A stretch of DNA of 64,000 bases, taken from contig NZ_JOMG01000002.1 in assembly GCF_000711225.1 (NCBI RefSeq), positions 1,872,501 to 1,936,500 of the forward strand, read 5' to 3'. Positions 25,412 to 34,621 of this stretch are shown here, piece by piece. The notes beneath the pieces are model-generated. The model searched no databases, was not told the origin of the DNA, and saw only the letters and a list, made by a program, of their open reading frames with translations. The DNA comes from Pelobacter seleniigenes DSM 18267 (GTDB lineage Bacteria; Desulfobacterota; Desulfuromonadia; Desulfuromonadales; Geopsychrobacteraceae). Position 1 is the stretch's first letter; each line of letters starts with the position of its first letter. A program made the translations under genes and the position numbers.

Positions 25412-26704
25412 CTAAACCTTTGCGTTGTGATGGCCGTCCTGAAGCAGTGCCGCGTAGCGCTGGTAGAAGAGTTTTTCTTCCAACCGGGTCGGAACCACCG
25501 CATTGGTCAGGGTGTAATAGTCGAGGTTATGGTTGCTGATTTCGGTTTTCATCCGTTCATATAAGCCGGTGCCCGGCAGCGGCGTCAAGACCGTGTACAT
25601 GGGCAATTCAATCTGCTGCTCGCGGACAAACTCGCCGAGCCGGTCAAATTGATCTTCAGTATAATCCGGCGCAATAATGAAGTCGCCAACAATGGTCAGG
25701 CCGAGATCGTGGAGGATGCGGATCGCTTCGCGATTGTTGGCCTGGTTGTTGGCCTTGTTCATATTGCCGAGGGCTTGATCCTCGATTTCTTCAAAGCCGA
25801 TGACCACGGCGCGCAGGCCGACCTCCCGCCAGCGTTTGAGCAGGTGCGGTGTACGGACCACCATATCGGAACGGACATCGGCCAGATATTGCTTGCGCAG
25901 ACCGACCTCGGCAATGGCTTCGGCCAGGGCCAGGGCATGGTCCGGCTGCCCGAAGCTGTTGGCATCGACCAGGCGAATGACCGGGGCCTGGGGGAGCGCC
26001 CGGATGTCACGCAGCACCGTTGCGATCGACGCGGTCAGGTAGGCCCCGCCGGTCAATGGGCCGATGCAGCAGAAATTACAGTCATAGGGGCAGCCGGCGG
26101 CGCTGGCGACCAGACCCATCTGCAGTCCGAGGCCTTCCAGGGTATACTGGGGGCGGTAGTGGTCGACCAGGTCATAGCGTGGCGCGACGCTATCGGCAAG
26201 GTCGGCCCGGCTGAATGATCTTGGCTGCCAACGCAGTTTTTGGCCAGGATTCGTCCTGGCTATGCCGGGGACAGGCGTTTGATCTCCGCTCTCAAGATGA
26301 GAGATCTGTTCACGCAAACTCTGTTTGCCAAGACCGATGGCAATATAATCGATGTCCGGATGGTTGAAAAAGTCCGGGTCATTGGATGCATGCACGCCGC
26401 CGACCACCACCGTTGCCGGAGCGTTTTTTTTGATCGCGCCGGCCAACGCCAGCACGGTATTGGCTTCGCAGGTCATGGCGGTCAGCCCGACCAGGTCCGG
26501 GACAAAGGCCGCCAGGGTCGCTTCCAGGCCGGCCGGGTCGGCTTTGAGATCGAGAATCCGTACGTCATGCTCGGGCAGGTTCCCGGCCAGGGTCTCCAGG
26601 CTCAGCGGCTCGCCACGAAAAATCTGTTTCAGGGAGGTGATCCCATAACGTTCTTCGGGAATGCTGCGGCCGCAGTTGGGCGGATTGATCAATAGAATTC
26701 GCAT
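25412..26704 (-). CDS. B12-binding-domain radical SAM protein
   Basis: 430 residues. An N-terminal cobalamin-binding-type Rossmann domain (about 1-140; MRILLINPPNCGRS, then FVPDLVGLTAMTCEANTVLA) precedes a radical SAM barrel. The [4Fe-4S] ligands are in the CxxxCxxC motif CPYDCNFC (Cys205, Cys209, Cys212). The classic DxHxxG cobalamin loop is not evident, so B12 may bind base-off or not at all. Relatives methylate or rearrange unactivated carbons in lipids and natural products. Tight linkage to the DarB-like synthase (6-bp gap) suggests it modifies the same acyl product. Confidence 0.87.
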   Translation of the reverse strand: MRILLINPPNCGRSIPEERYGITSLKQIFRGEPLSLETLAGNLPEHDVRILDLKADPAGLEATLAAFVPDLVGLTAMTCEANTVLALAGAIKKNAPATVVVGGVHASNDPDFFNHPDIDYIAIGLGKQSLREQISHLESGDQTPVPGIARTNPGQKLRWQPRSFSRADLADSVAPRYDLVDHYRPQYTLEGLGLQMGLVASAAGCPYDCNFCCIGPLTGGAYLTASIATVLRDIRALPQAPVIRLVDANSFGQPDHALALAEAIAEVGLRKQYLADVRSDMVVRTPHLLKRWREVGLRAVVIGFEEIEDQALGNMNKANNQANNREAIRILHDLGLTIVGDFIIAPDYTEDQFDRLGEFVREQQIELPMYTVLTPLPGTGLYERMKTEISNHNLDYYTLTNAVVPTRLEEKLFYQRYAALLQDGHHNAKV

Positions 26705-26903
26705 CTGCTTTAGGTTATACCTGAGATGATTAACGCTGGAAAATTCCGCATAACGGGTCGCTTTACAAGATTCTGACTATCGGAAAAATAGGCAGTGCTG
26801 TCAAGTAGAATGCCGCCGGGAAGGCTCTGCGCCGGGATTCCTGGCGGGACGCGTTCTTTTGACCAAGGCCGGCTGATCATGGTTGCGCCAGGAAGGGGAT
26901 GAA

Positions 26904-28337
26904 ATGCAAAGGATAACCCGGGGCGACTTGGCTGCGGCTTGTCGGTGGCAACGGCTACGGCGCGTTCGTCTCCGTGCCGTTTGGCCGCTGGCCGGCCTGC
27001 TGGTCATTCTGTTAACCTGTCGATTTGGCGGGGTGGCTGATGCGGCAACCTGGTCCAGCGAAAAGCTCGTGACCGAACCCTATTTCAACGGGCAGATGCT
27101 GATCCGCGAGGCCGGGCAGGAGCATCCCGAACTGGTCCTGCTGCTCCACGGTCTGGGGGATGAAGCCGGCACTACGTGGGACTCACTGCTGCCGGAGCTG
27201 GCGACTCATTATCATGTGGTGGCCCCGGATCTGCCCGGTTTCGGACGTTCCGCCAAGGGCAATCAGCTCTACACTCCTGAGGCCTATGCAGCCATCGTTG
27301 ACTGGCTGGTGGCAACCCTGCCGGATAAACCGCTGACCCTGGTCGGGCACTCCCTGGGTGGTGCGGTAGCTATGGTCTATGCCTCCCGTCATAGCGCTGA
27401 GCTGAAGCGTTTGGTGCTGGTCGATACGGTCGGCACCCTGCATCGGCTGGCCTTGAGCCAGTATTTCGTCCGGCAGCAGCTGCGTCTGGAGGTGCCGTTT
27501 TTTGCGGATTCCCTGCAGTCATCGCTGGGAAAGGTGGCCGGCCTGCTGCTTGAAAAAACCTCACGGATACCATTGGACCCGGGCCTGATTCTGACCTCGG
27601 CGGAGCTGCGTGAACGTTTCCTGGCGGGTGACCCGGCGCGAATTGCCGCCTTGGCTCTGGTGGAAACCAATTTTTCCCTGCTCCTGCCCCGCATCAGGGT
27701 GCCGACCTGGCTGCTCTGGGGGACCCAGGATCAGGTGGCCCCGTTACGGATCGCCAAACTGCTGGCCTGGAACCTGCCGCAGGCCCAGCTGGTGCTGCTG
27801 GACGGTCTGGGACACACGCCGATGGCGGAGAACCCGGCGCGCTTTAATAATGCGCTACTCGGCAGGTTGACGGAGAATCCACAACGCCCCCAGCCTGTCG
27901 CCAGTCCACCTGAACTTGCGGCCGGCTTTTGCGAGGGTGAAAATGGGCGGGTGTTCAGCGGTCATTATTCCACCCTGAGCATCCAGCGCTGTCGCAATGT
28001 GCGCCTGGAAAACCTGTCGGCCCGGCATATCGAGATCCACGATTCCGAAGTGACCATGGAGTCTTCCCGGATCCATTCGCTGACTGAGGCTCCGGCCCTA
28101 CTGGTGAGCCATTCCCGGCTGACCCTGACCGGGGTCGATCTGCAGGGGACGGTCGGTATCCTGACCGAGCAGAGTCGACTCGACCTGGCCGGCGTGCGCT
28201 TTATCGATACCCCGGTTGCGATCAGCGCGATCGGTCACCCGTCGGCCTTGCTCAGTTCCAGCTCCGCCAAATTCATTGGCAACCGGGCACAGGGGCTGCA
28301 GATGAACCGTTCCCTGGTCGCCGGGGATCGGCTCTAG
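26904..28337 (+). CDS. secreted alpha/beta hydrolase with C-terminal beta-helix-like domain
   Basis: 477 residues from an ATG behind AGGAAGGGG. A basic N-terminus and membrane segment (PLAGLLVILLTCRFGGVADA) act as signal or anchor. The alpha/beta hydrolase domain (about 55-335) has a complete triad: Ser150 in VGHSLGGAVA, Asp276 in GTQDQVAP, His304 in GLGHTPMAENP. Residues about 345-470 are different: short repeats such as SIQRCRNVRLENLSARHIEI followed by a succession of similar rungs, resembling right-handed beta-helix (pectate-lyase-like) sequence, starting after a lone CEGENG. That combination is unusual. It is divergent from the radical SAM-ketosynthase pair and might act on its product. 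Confidence 0.8.
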   Translation: MQRITRGDLAAACRWQRLRRVRLRAVWPLAGLLVILLTCRFGGVADAATWSSEKLVTEPYFNGQMLIREAGQEHPELVLLLHGLGDEAGTTWDSLLPELATHYHVVAPDLPGFGRSAKGNQLYTPEAYAAIVDWLVATLPDKPLTLVGHSLGGAVAMVYASRHSAELKRLVLVDTVGTLHRLALSQYFVRQQLRLEVPFFADSLQSSLGKVAGLLLEKTSRIPLDPGLILTSAELRERFLAGDPARIAALALVETNFSLLLPRIRVPTWLLWGTQDQVAPLRIAKLLAWNLPQAQLVLLDGLGHTPMAENPARFNNALLGRLTENPQRPQPVASPPELAAGFCEGENGRVFSGHYSTLSIQRCRNVRLENLSARHIEIHDSEVTMESSRIHSLTEAPALLVSHSRLTLTGVDLQGTVGILTEQSRLDLAGVRFIDTPVAISAIGHPSALLSSSSAKFIGNRAQGLQMNRSLVAGDRL

Positions 28338-28408
28338 CAACGCCTGATCGGTTGCATTCGCCTATGGTCGAACGTTCGGCCGAGAGTTCAGATGGCCGGG
28401 TGGGGCCG

Positions 28409-30688
28409 CTACTGCAACTGGTGCCCGGCGATCACCGCTTGCCCCAGAGCCAGGCCGCCATCGTTGGGCGGGACCAGGGAATGCGTAACCGGCTGGAAAT
28501 CCTGTTTATGTAACAGTGACAGGATGGTTTCGGTCAGGAACCGGTTCTGGAAGACCCCGCCCGATAAAACCACCTTGCACAGCCCATGAGCAGCGCGAAT
28601 ATGGCTGCAGACATCGACCATCATCACCGCCAGGGTGGTGTGAAAACGACCACTGATCATTCCGACGTCAACCTCCTCAAACAGATCGTTGACGATGGCG
28701 CGGACACTGGGCCCCGGATCGAAAATCCACTGCCCGGCCTGCGGTTCGAGCTGGTAAGGGTAGGGGGTAAAGCAGTTGCCGCTGATCGCCATCTCCAGTT
28801 CCAGCGCGGCCTGCCCTTCGTAATGACTGTGGCTGCGCAGTCCGGTCAATGCCGCGATGGCGTCAAACAGTCGCCCGCAACTGCTGGTCAGCGGGCTGTT
28901 GACCCTTTTTTCAATCATTTGCAAAAGCAGCTGCAGGGTGCCGTCCGGGACGCTACGTAAAAAGGGCAGCTCCGGTAGCTCCCGTCCATAGACCCGGTGT
29001 AGGAGACTGATCGCCATGCGGTAGGGTTCCCGGGTGGCGGCATCCCCGCCGGGCATGGGCAGGTCAGCGAAATGACCGACCCGTTGATAACTGTGGTAAT
29101 CGCCGATCAGGAATTCCCCGCCCCAGATCTGTCCGTCCTCGCCGTAGCCGATCCCGTCGCAGACCAAGCCGATGCAGGGTTCGCTGATGCCGTTTTCAGC
29201 CATGCAGCTGGCCAGGTGAGCATGATGATGCTGGACCGCGATGCAGGGCAGCCCGTTGTGCTGTGCGGCCCGCTCCCGGGCGTAGCTGGTCGACAGATAA
29301 TCGGGATGCAGGTCATGAGCGATCACTTCGGGCTGCCATTCAAGAATCCTCTCCAGATGAGCGATACCGGCAGCAAGGGACTGGGCTGTCTCCAGGTTCT
29401 TGAGGTCACCGATATGCTGACTCAAAAATGCCCGGTCGCGGCGGCTCAGGCAGAAGGTACTCTTCAGCTCCGCCCCCAGGGCCAGGACTCTGGACTGTGC
29501 CCCGGGCAGGGGCAGACTGTGGGGTACAAAACCGCGGGAGCGGCGCAGCAACAACGGTTTGCCGGTCATCACGCGGGCGATGGAATCGTCGCAACGGATG
29601 TGAATGGCGCGGTTGTGACTGAGTCGGTAATCGGCGATGGTGGCGAGGCGCTCGCGGGCATCGTGGTCCTCAAAAGCGATGGGCTCGTCGCTACGGTTGC
29701 CGCTGGTCATGACCAGGGCCGGAAACTGGCGCAGCAGCAGGTAGTGGAGCGGGGTTGCCGGGAGCATGACGCCAAAATAGCGGTTGCGCGGGGCGACCAG
29801 CTCGGCAAGGTTGTGTTCGGGCAGTTTTTCCAACAGGACGATGGGGCGCTGCGGGCCAGTCAGCAGCGCGGCTTCCGCCGCGCTGACCCGGGCGTAGCCG
29901 CGAATCCGCTCCAGATCGAAGCTCATCAGGGCGAAAGGTTTTTCATCCCGGGCTTTGCGCCGCCGCAGCTCGGCAACCGCCGCAGCATTGTCGGCGGCTA
30001 CGGCGAGATGATATCCGCCCAGCCCTTTAATGGCGATAATATGGCCTGCGGCGAGCAGGGCGCTGGTTTGCGCAATCGGGTCGCCGTTGACCGGGTTGCC
30101 GGCGGCATCGACCAGCTGTAGCTGCGGTCCGCAGACCGGGCAGGCATTGGGCTGGGCATGAAATCGGCGGGAGCCGGGATCGTCATATTCGGCCTGGCAG
30201 TGCGGGCACATGCGGAAGGCGGCCATGGTGGTGTTGGGGCGGTCGTAAGGAATGGCCGTGACAATGCTGTAACGGGGACCGCAGTTGGTGCAGTTGATAA
30301 ACGGATAGCCATAACGGCGGTCGGCGGGATCAAACAGTTCGGCCAGGCAATCGGGGCAGACATAACTGTCCGCGGCGACCTGGATGTTATGGTCGTTTTC
30401 CGTGGCACTGGCCCGGATCTGAAAGGAACTCTCCCCCTGGGCCGGGATCGGCTGCCGGACCAGGCGGGTGATGCTGGCCAGCGGCGGTAGCCGCTGTTGT
30501 AGGCGCGCGAGGAATTCTTGCTGCTGCGCGGGCAGCCCTTCGATTTCGATCAGCACCCCTTGGCTGTTGTTCAGCACCCAGCCGGCCAGGCCACAAGCCT
30601 GCGCCTCGCGATAGACAAAAGGGCGAAAACCGACCCCTTGGACGATCCCTTCGATATGCAGCCGTGTTCTGGTTATGGCTTTGTTCAC
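28409..30688 (-). CDS. hypF: [NiFe] hydrogenase maturation carbamoyltransferase HypF
   Basis: About 759 residues from a GTG preceded by GGAGAGG; a GTG twelve bases further upstream is an alternative. Domains in order are acylphosphatase (IEGIVQGVGFRPFVYREA), two zinc-finger segments (CPDCLAELFDPADRRYGYPF, then CTNCGP and CPHCQAEY, CPVCGP), a YrdC-like domain (about 200-385; KDEKPFALMS-type region) and the Kae1-like carbamoyltransferase (HDLHPDYLSTSYA, HHHAHLASCMAE, VLSGGVFQNRFL). It makes carbamoyl-adenylate and transfers the carbamoyl to HypE for the Fe cyanide ligands. Last gene of the hypABCDEF run. Confidence 0.96.
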   Translation of the reverse strand: MNKAITRTRLHIEGIVQGVGFRPFVYREAQACGLAGWVLNNSQGVLIEIEGLPAQQQEFLARLQQRLPPLASITRLVRQPIPAQGESSFQIRASATENDHNIQVAADSYVCPDCLAELFDPADRRYGYPFINCTNCGPRYSIVTAIPYDRPNTTMAAFRMCPHCQAEYDDPGSRRFHAQPNACPVCGPQLQLVDAAGNPVNGDPIAQTSALLAAGHIIAIKGLGGYHLAVAADNAAAVAELRRRKARDEKPFALMSFDLERIRGYARVSAAEAALLTGPQRPIVLLEKLPEHNLAELVAPRNRYFGVMLPATPLHYLLLRQFPALVMTSGNRSDEPIAFEDHDARERLATIADYRLSHNRAIHIRCDDSIARVMTGKPLLLRRSRGFVPHSLPLPGAQSRVLALGAELKSTFCLSRRDRAFLSQHIGDLKNLETAQSLAAGIAHLERILEWQPEVIAHDLHPDYLSTSYARERAAQHNGLPCIAVQHHHAHLASCMAENGISEPCIGLVCDGIGYGEDGQIWGGEFLIGDYHSYQRVGHFADLPMPGGDAATREPYRMAISLLHRVYGRELPELPFLRSVPDGTLQLLLQMIEKRVNSPLTSSCGRLFDAIAALTGLRSHSHYEGQAALELEMAISGNCFTPYPYQLEPQAGQWIFDPGPSVRAIVNDLFEEVDVGMISGRFHTTLAVMMVDVCSHIRAAHGLCKVVLSGGVFQNRFLTETILSLLHKQDFQPVTHSLVPPNDGGLALGQAVIAGHQLQ

Positions 30689-30703
30689 TGCCTCTCCCAC
30701 CGT

Positions 30704-31717
30704 TCAGCAGATCCGCGGCAACTGCTCCCCAGCCAGCATGTCGATAGCCCGTAGACCGCCCAGGGCGGTGCGCATGGCCACCCGGCCGGTAGAGGCCGCG
30801 CTGACTTCACCGATAATGGCCGCTTCCAGGCCGCGGGGATGGCTGCGCATGATCTGCAGGGCTGCTTCGGCCTGGTCCGCGGCAACCACGGCGAGCATTT
30901 TTCCTTCATTGGCGACAAACAGCGGGTCCAGCCCGAGAATGGCGCAGGCGCTACGGACGTTGTGATGGACCGGTTGCGCAGTCTCATCAAGCACGATATC
31001 GACCCCGGACTGCAGGGCGATCTCCTTGAGAGTCGTCGCCACGCCGCCCCGGGTCGGATCGCGCAGGACATGCACGGCCGCACCGATGTGGGTCAGCAGG
31101 GCCTCGACCAGACCGTTGAGGGGAGCGCTGTCGCTGCTGATATCGGTCTCAAGGGCCAGCCCTTCACGACTGGCCAGGATCGCCATACCGTGATCGCCGA
31201 TGCTGCCGTTGATCAGCACCTTATCGCCCGGGCGGGCATTGTTGCCGGTCAGGTTGAAGTCATGAGCGAAGACTCCGATGCCGGAGGTGTTGATGAATAT
31301 TTTGTCCGCTTTGCCGCGCGGCACGACCTTGGTGTCACCGGTCACGATCCTGACCCCGGCACTGGCTGCAGCCTGTTTCATGCTCTCCAGCACCCGCTGC
31401 AGATCGTCCTTGGGCAGCCCTTCTTCGAGAATCAGGCCGACGCTGATAGCGAGCGGCTGGGCGCCGACCATGGCCAGATCATTGACCGTGCCATACACGG
31501 CCAGATCGCCGATGGTGCCGCCCGGAAAAAAGATCGGGTCGACCACGTAAGAGTCGGTGGTAAAGGCCAGCCGCTGGCCGGCGTGGGTGAGCAGCGCCGC
31601 GTCGTTCTGGTCTTTGGTCTCAACCTCGGAAAGCATGGGGATGATCAGCTCGTCCAGCAATTGGTGGCTGAGCTTGCCGCCACTACCGTGGCCGAGCAGG
31701 ATAATGTCATCAGGCAT
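30704..31717 (-). CDS. hypE: hydrogenase maturation factor HypE
   Basis: 337 residues. Motifs are LGHGSGGKLSHQLLDELI at the N-terminus, TTDSYVVDPIFFPGGTIGDL, an ATP-binding RDPTRGGVATTLKEIA, and the C-terminal PRIC, whose cysteine carries the thiocarbamate that is dehydrated to thiocyanate. I use the ATG at 31717, which gives the usual family length; a GTG at 31747 would add ten residues. It works with HypF and delivers cyanide to HypCD. It ends 16 bp before the hypF start. Confidence 0.95.
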   Translation of the reverse strand: MPDDIILLGHGSGGKLSHQLLDELIIPMLSEVETKDQNDAALLTHAGQRLAFTTDSYVVDPIFFPGGTIGDLAVYGTVNDLAMVGAQPLAISVGLILEEGLPKDDLQRVLESMKQAAASAGVRIVTGDTKVVPRGKADKIFINTSGIGVFAHDFNLTGNNARPGDKVLINGSIGDHGMAILASREGLALETDISSDSAPLNGLVEALLTHIGAAVHVLRDPTRGGVATTLKEIALQSGVDIVLDETAQPVHHNVRSACAILGLDPLFVANEGKMLAVVAADQAEAALQIMRSHPRGLEAAIIGEVSAASTGRVAMRTALGGLRAIDMLAGEQLPRIC

Positions 31718-31791
31718 ATTGGTTACTTTCTCTCCTTTGGCATCCACGGCCCCAATCAGGCAAGGGGCCGGAGCAGAGGAGGATACTCTGG

Positions 31792-32883
31792 CTAAAATCC
31801 ATACTTGTACTCGGCCGCGCAGGTGCCTTCGCTGGACACCATGCAGGCGCCAACCGGGGTGGCCGGGGTGCAGCGCTGGCCGAACAGCGGGCAGTCGCGG
31901 GGGCCGAGTTTGCCTTTAAGGATTTCTCCGCAGCGGCAACCCAGCGGCTCAGCGGCCGGTGCCACCGTGACCCCGAAGCGCTGCGCGGCGTCAAAAAAAC
32001 TGTAAGCTGCTCTGATTTGCAGGCCGCTGGCGGTGATCAGGCCCAGTCCGCGCCAACGGGCGTCACAGGGCTCGAACACCTGGGTCAGCAGCTGTTGGGC
32101 ACGCGGATTGCCGGCGTTTTTGACGTAGCGGCAATACTGGTTTTCAACCCTGGCGATTCCGCCGACGATCTGGCTGACCAGCATATCCACTCCCTGCAGG
32201 ATATCGAGGGGCTCGAAGCCGGTGACCACGCAGGGGACCCGGTAGCGGGTGGTCAGTTCCGTGTAGGCATCGGCGCCGATGATGGCACTGACGTGGGCCG
32301 GGCAGAGGTAGCCGTCCACCTGCAGGTCGGGGTCGGCGCTGAGCGCCTGCATCGGCGCCGGCATGGTCTTGTGGGCGCAGAGGACGGAGAAATTGTCCAG
32401 CCCCGCCTGCTGGGCCTGCAAGATCGCCCCGGCTACGGTCGGCGCCGTGGTTTCGAAGCCCACCCCCAGGAACACCACCTGCCGGTCCGGGTTATGCCGA
32501 GCCAGGCTGACCGCATCGAGGGCTGAATAAACAATGCGGATATCGGCCCCACGCGCTTTTTCTTCAAGCAGGCTGGTTTGCGAGCCCGGCACTCGCACCA
32601 TATCGCCGAAGGTGGTGATGATGGTGTCGGGCAGCCGGCACAGGGCCAGCGCCTGGTCGACATAGTCGATGGGAGTAACACAGACCGGGCAGCCGGGGCC
32701 GGACACCAGTCTGATCCCGGCTGGCAGCAAGCCCCGCAGGCCATGTTCATGGATCGCCATGGTGTGGGTGCCGCAGACTTCCATCAGGGTGACCGGACGG
32801 GCAAATGTCGCCGCCTTGTCGCGGATGCGGTCGAGTAATCCGGCGGCAACCGCCGGATCGCGATAAGCGCTGCTTTGGGTCAT
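31792..32883 (-). CDS. hypD: hydrogenase maturation protein HypD
   Basis: 363 residues. Signature sites are MEVCGTHTMAIHEHGLR, SGPGCPVCVTP, VFLGVGFETTAPT, and the C-terminal cysteine-rich iron-sulfur region (GCRCGEILKGKLGPRDCP, then CTPATPVGACMVSSEGTC). HypD scaffolds assembly of Fe(CN)2CO with HypC. Its start overlaps the hypC stop by ATGA, matching their function as a complex. Confidence 0.96.
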   Translation of the reverse strand: MTQSSAYRDPAVAAGLLDRIRDKAATFARPVTLMEVCGTHTMAIHEHGLRGLLPAGIRLVSGPGCPVCVTPIDYVDQALALCRLPDTIITTFGDMVRVPGSQTSLLEEKARGADIRIVYSALDAVSLARHNPDRQVVFLGVGFETTAPTVAGAILQAQQAGLDNFSVLCAHKTMPAPMQALSADPDLQVDGYLCPAHVSAIIGADAYTELTTRYRVPCVVTGFEPLDILQGVDMLVSQIVGGIARVENQYCRYVKNAGNPRAQQLLTQVFEPCDARWRGLGLITASGLQIRAAYSFFDAAQRFGVTVAPAAEPLGCRCGEILKGKLGPRDCPLFGQRCTPATPVGACMVSSEGTCAAEYKYGF

Positions 32884-33110
32884 GGTTCTGCCTGTTCCTG
32901 TGCGGCAATCGCACGGAACATCTCCAGGGTCTTTTCAGCTTCCCGCGGATCCAGCTTTTCAATAGCAAAACCGGCGTGGATCAGGACAAAGTCGCCGACC
33001 TTGACATCGTCAAGCATCATCAGGCTGGCGCTACGACGGACGCCATCCACTGCGCACAGGGCGTTATCCTGATCAATTTCCATAACCTGCATCGGTACGG
33101 CTAAGCACAC
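32880..33110 (-). CDS. hypC: hydrogenase chaperone HypC/HybG
   Basis: 76 residues starting MCLAVPMQVMEID, where Cys2 is the essential residue that binds the Fe(CN)2CO unit and the large-subunit precursor. The beta-barrel core continues with VKVGDFVLIHAGFAIEKLD. Only one HypC is present although two hydrogenases are encoded nearby, so it probably serves both. A 117-bp gap separates it from hypB. Confidence 0.95.
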   Translation of the reverse strand: MCLAVPMQVMEIDQDNALCAVDGVRRSASLMMLDDVKVGDFVLIHAGFAIEKLDPREAEKTLEMFRAIAAQEQAEP

Positions 33111-33227
33111 GGTGACAATCCTTTACTTGTTTGTTCCGTTTTCGTTTGCACCAAGGGAGCCTGAGTGGAAAAAAACTCTGAGCAAGAGGTTTAGCAGGTG
33201 CAATGTGTCAAAATGACCCAATCCGGA

Positions 33228-33956
33228 TCAGATCAGAATCTGCTGACGCAACCAGCCCAGCCAGTCGTCAAAGCCGGCACCGGTTTTACAGGACAGTTCA
33301 AAAATGCGAATCCGCGGATTGACCTGGCGGGCGAAGTCCCGGCACTTGTCCAGGTCGAAATCAAGATAGGGGAGCAGGTCGGTCTTGTTGAGCAGCAGCA
33401 CATCGGCAGCCCGGAACATGTGCGGATACTTGATCGGTTTGTCTTCCCCCTCGGTGACCGAAAGGACCACGACCTTGTGATGTTCACCCAGATCGAAAGA
33501 GGCCGGGCAGACCAGGTTGCCGACATTTTCAATCATCAGCACATCGGTCTCGGGAAGGTCGAAGTCGGCCACGCCGTGGCTGACCATGTGGGCGTCGAGG
33601 TGGCAGCCGGCACCGGTGTTGATCTGTTTGACCGGGACGCCGGTGGCGGCGATGCGCTCGGCATCGTTGCTGGTCTGCTGATCCCCTTCGAGGACGGCGA
33701 TGCGCATTTCAGGGGCGAGGGCGCTAATGGTTTTTTCCAGTAAAGTGGTTTTGCCCGATCCCGGCGAGCTGACCAGGTTGAGCACGAAAACACCCTGTTC
33801 CCGGAACATCTGCCGGTTCTGGCCGGCCAGACGGTTATTTTTGCTGAGCAGGTCTTCCTCGATCCGCAAGGTTTTGGGTCCATGCTCATGATGGTGAGGA
33901 TGCTCATGGTCGTGAGCAGGATGAGTTGCTTCTTCACAGCCGCATTCGATACACAT
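33228..33956 (-). CDS. hypB: nickel-inserting GTPase HypB
   Basis: 242 residues. The N-terminus has MCIECGC, a high-affinity metal site, followed by a His-rich patch (HDHEHPHHHEHG) that can store nickel. The GTPase domain has the P-loop SSPGSGKTTLLEK, the metal site GAGCHLDAHMV with Cys and His, switch residues in ENVGNLVCP, and NKTDLL for guanine specificity. With HypA it inserts Ni into the hydrogenase large subunits. It ends before a 117-bp spacer and follows hypA by 2 bp. Confidence 0.96.
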   Translation of the reverse strand: MCIECGCEEATHPAHDHEHPHHHEHGPKTLRIEEDLLSKNNRLAGQNRQMFREQGVFVLNLVSSPGSGKTTLLEKTISALAPEMRIAVLEGDQQTSNDAERIAATGVPVKQINTGAGCHLDAHMVSHGVADFDLPETDVLMIENVGNLVCPASFDLGEHHKVVVLSVTEGEDKPIKYPHMFRAADVLLLNKTDLLPYLDFDLDKCRDFARQVNPRIRIFELSCKTGAGFDDWLGWLRQQILI

Positions 33957-33958
33957 GA

Positions 33959-34300
33959 TTATTCAACCTCCAGTTCGGTCATTCGCAATTCATTCCCCTG
34001 CGTGGTCTGGACCAGAAAACTGTCGCAGGCCGGGCAGGAAAAGGTCAGATTGTCAGCGGCAAACACATGCCGGCACTCTTCACAAGTCATTTTACCAGGG
34101 ATCCGGTTGATCAGCAGGGTCGCCCCTTCCAGCATGGTGTCCTGAGTCACCGCTGAAAAGCAGAATTCGACCGCCTCTGCCACCACCCCGGAGAGCTCAC
34201 CGATATCCACGCTGACCGAGAGAACGCGGTTGCTGCCGGCCCGGCGGGCATGGTCTTCGGCGATTTCGACAAGGTTCCTGGTGATACCGACTTCGTGCAT
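33959..34300 (-). CDS. hypA: nickel metallochaperone HypA
   Basis: 113 residues beginning MHEVGITRNLVEIAEDHA, where His2 belongs to the nickel site. The zinc site is formed by CEEC and CPAC (MTCEECRHVF, then FSCPACDSF). It passes nickel to the large subunits together with HypB. It is the first gene of the hyp operon; a candidate sigma-54 promoter lies 44-59 bp upstream. Confidence 0.96.
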   Translation of the reverse strand: MHEVGITRNLVEIAEDHARRAGSNRVLSVSVDIGELSGVVAEAVEFCFSAVTQDTMLEGATLLINRIPGKMTCEECRHVFAADNLTFSCPACDSFLVQTTQGNELRMTELEVE

Positions 34301-34343
34301 GAATATATTCCACAGCTTTGGGTTGGCAGGTGATTATCCCGGC

Positions 34344-34359
34344 GGCAGACAATGCGCCA
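34344..34359 (-). promoter_or_regulatory. candidate sigma-54 promoter of hypABCDEF
   Basis: On the minus strand TGGCGC-ATTGT-CTGCC has GG and GC exactly ten bases apart, with TGGC and TGC elements of the -24/-12 consensus (TGGCAC-N5-TTGC). It would give a leader of about 33 nt before hypA. The rest of 34301-34621 holds no gene; a GCTGT-N6-ACAGC palindrome lies near 34374-34389. Confidence 0.5.
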
Positions 34360-34621
34360 TCATACTATAGCGGGCTGTCGAAAAACAGCATCCTCGTCCC
34401 TGCTCGGACTCCAGCAGCTGACGATGCCAAGACGCAAAAAAATTTGTCGATGGTCTTTTTCGCCGGCCGCAGCGGTACGAGCTGATGCAAAAATCAAACC
34501 GGAAAACAGGATGGAGCAAAAGGGCGGCTGCAGAGCGCCCGGCAGGCCGGTGTTGACGCGAATGCAAAATTACCCTTTAATGCCTTGGACAAAATGACAC
34601 AATTTCCCGGGAGGCGGTTTT

